Part shown: positions 61,487-64,000 of the stretch, one piece after another | How the letters are laid out: every line of letters starts with the position of its first letter | Position numbering within the stretch: position 1 is the first letter of the stretch | NCBI GenBank assembly: GCA_002361935.1 | Contig: DESD01000055.1 | Span: forward strand, 1 to 64,000 | DNA length: 64,000 nt | From: Ruminococcaceae bacterium UBA3323 | GTDB taxonomy: Bacteria; Bacillota; Clostridia; Oscillospirales; Acutalibacteraceae | Direction: 5' to 3' | Made by a program: the position numbers and the translations under genes | The notes under the pieces: generated by a model | Databases searched by the model: none | The model's input: the letters and a program-made list of their open reading frames with translations, nothing else | Told to the model about the DNA's origin: nothing

Positions 61487-61515
61487 AAAATAACACAATC
61501 CTATATTCTTTTCAA
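61487..61515 (-). promoter_or_regulatory. Promoter of the flavodiiron gene
   Basis: Minus strand: TTGAAA (61515-61510), 17-base spacer, TATTTT (61492-61487); leader about 105 bases. Confidence 0.6.
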
Positions 61516-61618
61516 GAATTTTTACAAGAATAAAGCCAACTTTTCTCAAAAAAGTCATCTCTTTTACGATTTCATACACAAATATAAAAAACACCCTAAG
61601 GAGAATCGTTGTTTTGTG

Positions 61619-63244
61619 TTAAAAATCCGTATCAACATTTGTGCAGTTTGTTGTTTTTAATCTGTCATCGGAAGCAAAAGTATTGCCCTTGATTTCAATA
61701 TTATCCGTTGATTTTGCCGTTATACAAGTGCCCTTATACCTTTTAAAGGTGTTATCAAGAATTTTGATATTACTGTGAACCGCGCCCTCGTGAACTCTGT
61801 TTTCCGGAAGGATTCTAATCGGGGTTTCGCCGCAGTATTCAAAAACATTATTTTTAATGACAACTTCCTTGCACATTCCGCTTTCGTACCAGCTTGAAGC
61901 ATCATCGGAAATTAAAATTCCGCTCATGGAATTGCTGTTAAAATGATTGCCCTCAACAACGGTTTTCGGCCTGTTTGTAATAAGAATGGCTCTTGTTGCA
62001 ATTCTGTTTACCGTATTGTTTTTAAATTCAAGCTCCGGGCAGGCTGAAACATCCTCAATAACATCTCCTACCATCGCATTCTGAACATTATCTAGCCGGA
62101 TTTCAATTTCATTTTCATGGATAAGCTTAGATGCAACAACCTTTGAACTGCCCTTTTCAAGCATGGATTTAACATCTATAAACGCAATTTCATCATTTAC
62201 ACGGATAGGATTGTAGCCATGCGACTGCTTGTGCATAAATTTAACTGTAATTGTATTGCCTTCAATCCTTGCAATCTTAAAATGCACCCCGTGAACATTA
62301 AGGCAGTCATCGCAGGCGCCTTCAAATTTACAATTTGCAACAGAAACCTTGCCGCGGCACATGCAAATCTGAAGAAAATCAGCGGCGGAAGCCATAAATC
62401 TGCCGTTTGACGGAGAAAAATCAAGACCGTTCAGCGTAATATTTTCCGTATCCTGCGCCACAAAGGCAAGAGAATAGTTGAAACGCTGTGCAACATTATT
62501 CAGGGTTAAATTTTTTGTTTTATCGGAAAAAATTCCTGCATACTGCCTGCGTCTTCCGAAAATGCAATAAGTATCGCCCAATTTGAAGCCAAACGGTTTT
62601 AAATAATATATTCGTATTTTTCTGTTTCCAAGGTCCTTAATTTTCAGAGCCGTGCTGACAAGATTTCTTGTTCTTTCAATCGTGTTACAATCCTCGGCCC
62701 GAACTCTTGAAAGATGCCACGCAGTTCTGTATGCCTTAAGAATATCAGTAGTATAGCCCGTTCCTACAAAGCAGAATTTTCCTCTTTTAAATTCATACGT
62801 GCTTTTTTCATCAACCTCAAAATCAACAAAATGGCGGCCTATATTAATAACCTTTAATTCATGCAAATCGGGATTATCATAATCAATTTCAATATTGCTT
62901 ATCTCAATATTTTCACAACCCTGAATTGCGGCATTGGTTACCTTTCCGTTTATAACAAACCTTGCACCGCTTCCCTCAAGCTTCAGATTCTTAATATTTT
63001 TAAGATTGAAAAGCACCTTTGCCCTGTGGGGAGTTTCACCCGATTTATATTCATTGTCGCCGGCTGTGTTTGTGATATAAAGCATTTCCGTGTCACAGTT
63101 TTCGGCATCAACAAAATAATCCCCTGCCTCAAAAACAACCGTTTTTTCAGCCTCTGTTTCAGCAAGCTTTTTAAAAAGGGCCGATAATTCTTTTCCGTTT
63201 TCTCGATTTGGTCTGATACCGTATTCAGATGCATGAATAATCAT
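61619..63244 (-). CDS. Right-handed beta-helix protein, GH110-like
   Basis: 541 aa, no signal peptide. Many short repeats with the Asn-ladder pattern (NLTLNNVAQ, NITLNGLDF, NNTVNRIAT, GNHFNSNSMSGILI, IKNNVFEYCG, ILDNTFKRY). The FEGACDDCLNVHGVHFKI segment (near 310-327) resembles the acidic active-site turn of GH110 alpha-1,3-galactosidases; the SASDFLQICMCRGKV stretch just before also fits. The family call is by inspection. ATG at 63244 follows GGGAG; a start at 63286 is less likely. Confidence 0.7.
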   Translation of the reverse strand: MIIHASEYGIRPNRENGKELSALFKKLAETEAEKTVVFEAGDYFVDAENCDTEMLYITNTAGDNEYKSGETPHRAKVLFNLKNIKNLKLEGSGARFVINGKVTNAAIQGCENIEISNIEIDYDNPDLHELKVINIGRHFVDFEVDEKSTYEFKRGKFCFVGTGYTTDILKAYRTAWHLSRVRAEDCNTIERTRNLVSTALKIKDLGNRKIRIYYLKPFGFKLGDTYCIFGRRRQYAGIFSDKTKNLTLNNVAQRFNYSLAFVAQDTENITLNGLDFSPSNGRFMASAADFLQICMCRGKVSVANCKFEGACDDCLNVHGVHFKIARIEGNTITVKFMHKQSHGYNPIRVNDEIAFIDVKSMLEKGSSKVVASKLIHENEIEIRLDNVQNAMVGDVIEDVSACPELEFKNNTVNRIATRAILITNRPKTVVEGNHFNSNSMSGILISDDASSWYESGMCKEVVIKNNVFEYCGETPIRILPENRVHEGAVHSNIKILDNTFKRYKGTCITAKSTDNIEIKGNTFASDDRLKTTNCTNVDTDF

Positions 63245-63294
63245 AATTTTCTCCCTTGTTTTTATATCGTACGGGAAACCCGTCACTTAACATT

Positions 63295-63867
63295 CTATAT
63301 TTCTATACCTAACTCTTTTATTTTTTCCCTTAAAGCAAGCCAATCCTGAAACGCCGCCTCTTTATTGTTCGGATTTCTTAAAATGGCGGCAGGATGATAT
63401 GTGCCCATAAAGAGAGTGCCGTTTTTATCAATGAACTGCCCATGCTCCTGCGTAACCTTAAAAGTTGGACTGATCAGCTTCTGTGCCGAAATTCTGCCTA
63501 CACAAACAACTATCTTCGGTCTGATGACCTTAAACTGCTCACGAAGCCAATACAGGCATATCTCCTGCTCCTCGGGCTTCGGATCTCTGTTTTTTGGAGG
63601 GCGGCATTTAACCATATTTGCAATATAAACATTTTTCTCACGGCTCAGATCAACTGCCGCAAGAAATTTATCAAGAAGCTGACCGCTTCTGCCGACAAAC
63701 GGTTTTCCCTGCAGATCCTCGTTTTCACCGGGGCCCTCTCCGATAAGCATTATATCGGCATCCTCTTTTCCGTAACCGAAAACAACATTGGTTCTGCCCT
63801 CGCATAAACCGCATTTTGTACAATTCAAACATTTTTCTCTAAGCTCTTGCAAATTCATTTTCATCAC
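63295..63867 (-). CDS. Uracil-DNA glycosylase, family 4
   Basis: 190 aa base-excision-repair enzyme with a [4Fe-4S] cluster. Cys13, Cys16, Cys19, Cys22 in the N-terminal CLNCTKCGLC, later Cys in MVKCRPP and EICLYW; the catalytic GEGPGENEDLQGKPFVGRSGQLLD and the terminal TYHPAAILRN are intact. The start is GTG or ATG (63867 or 63864) only a few bases after a TATAAT box, with no ribosome binding site; a leaderless mRNA is possible. Confidence 0.92.
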   Translation of the reverse strand: MMKMNLQELREKCLNCTKCGLCEGRTNVVFGYGKEDADIMLIGEGPGENEDLQGKPFVGRSGQLLDKFLAAVDLSREKNVYIANMVKCRPPKNRDPKPEEQEICLYWLREQFKVIRPKIVVCVGRISAQKLISPTFKVTQEHGQFIDKNGTLFMGTYHPAAILRNPNNKEAAFQDWLALREKIKELGIEI

Positions 63868-63893
63868 CGATTATAAGTATATCAAATTCCATA

Positions 63894-63922
63894 TTGAAAA
63901 ACAATCGGAAATGTTATAAAAT
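63894..63922 (+). promoter_or_regulatory. Promoter of the gene at the right edge
   Basis: TTGAAA, 17-base spacer, TAAAAT; divergent from the uracil-DNA glycosylase gene. Confidence 0.65.
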
Positions 63923-63997
63923 AGTCAGGGTAATGAAAATAAATTCGGATTATTATGCATTGCCTGACAACAAATAATAAAAAAGAGGTATATAAAA

Positions 63998-64000
63998 ATG
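63998..64000 (+). CDS. Start codon of a gene running off the right edge
   Basis: The window ends in ATG preceded by AGAGGT at eight bases and by a promoter 75 bases upstream. Nothing of the protein is visible. Confidence 0.4.

Noticed and set aside
1..64000. CRISPR array, tRNA or rRNA genes, insertion sequences
   Set aside because: No regularly spaced repeats, cloverleaf with CCA-type end, rRNA sequence or transposase was found on either strand by inspection.

Overview
The window is a contiguous piece of a low-to-moderate G+C Gram-positive chromosome, most like a spore-forming or formerly spore-forming gut Clostridia (Oscillospiraceae/Ruminococcus-like). The reasons are a SpoIIE homologue, a class B sortase, GTP-type PEP carboxykinase, type III pantothenate kinase, an A-type flavoprotein, a MelB-type sugar transporter next to glycosidase genes, AGGAGG-type ribosome binding sites and textbook SigA promoters. 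This is inferred from gene content; no 16S rRNA gene is present. No tRNA, rRNA, CRISPR array or insertion sequence was seen. Almost all genes lie on the minus strand. The exceptions are a membrane protein with sortase (26.2-27.7 kb), rsmA with a MATE exporter (32.1-34.4 kb), an ABC-F ATPase (52.1-53.7 kb) and a start codon at the right edge.

Layout: 0.2-13.6 kb is housekeeping and envelope genes: pckG, tsaD, a membrane protein, rimI, polA, a zinc-ribbon membrane protein, two membrane-embedded M28 peptidases, a DUF1015 protein and coaX. 13.7-24.0 kb is a phage-derived operon of 16 tightly overlapping open genes. They encode terminase, portal, protease/scaffold, major capsid protein, head-tail connectors and myovirus-type baseplate proteins. 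The operon contains no sheath, tube, tape-measure, lysis, integrase or repressor gene. 24.2-34.5 kb holds an acyl-CoA synthetase, a sortase pair, a MarR-controlled heterodimeric ABC exporter, rsmA and a MATE exporter. 34.5-37.5 kb is a mixed operon with a GH27 alpha-galactosidase and a nucleoside phosphorylase.

37.6-43.3 kb is an A+T-rich cassette of a small secreted protein, a membrane-anchored protein, a lipoprotein, a giant ABC permease and its ATPase. It is bounded by two near-identical terminator hairpins. 43.6-51.9 kb is a PHP phosphoesterase, maf, a U32 protein, zapA, mgtE, and an rpe operon that also carries two exported proteins. 52-64 kb has a YbiT-like ABC-F protein, a putative self-regulating ribbon-helix-helix/DUF1413 protein, glmS, spoIIE, a sugar transporter, a flavodiiron protein, a beta-helix (GH110-like) protein and a family 4 uracil-DNA glycosylase.

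The most interesting feature is the phage-derived operon. Every frame is open, TerL keeps its ATPase and nuclease residues, TerS is short with no obvious helix-turn-helix, and the operon ends in its own terminator between housekeeping genes. It could be a gene-transfer-agent-like or otherwise domesticated packaging cassette, or a remnant from which one block (sheath to tape measure) was cleanly deleted. The second candidate is the secreted-protein/ABC cassette at 37.6-43.3 kb.
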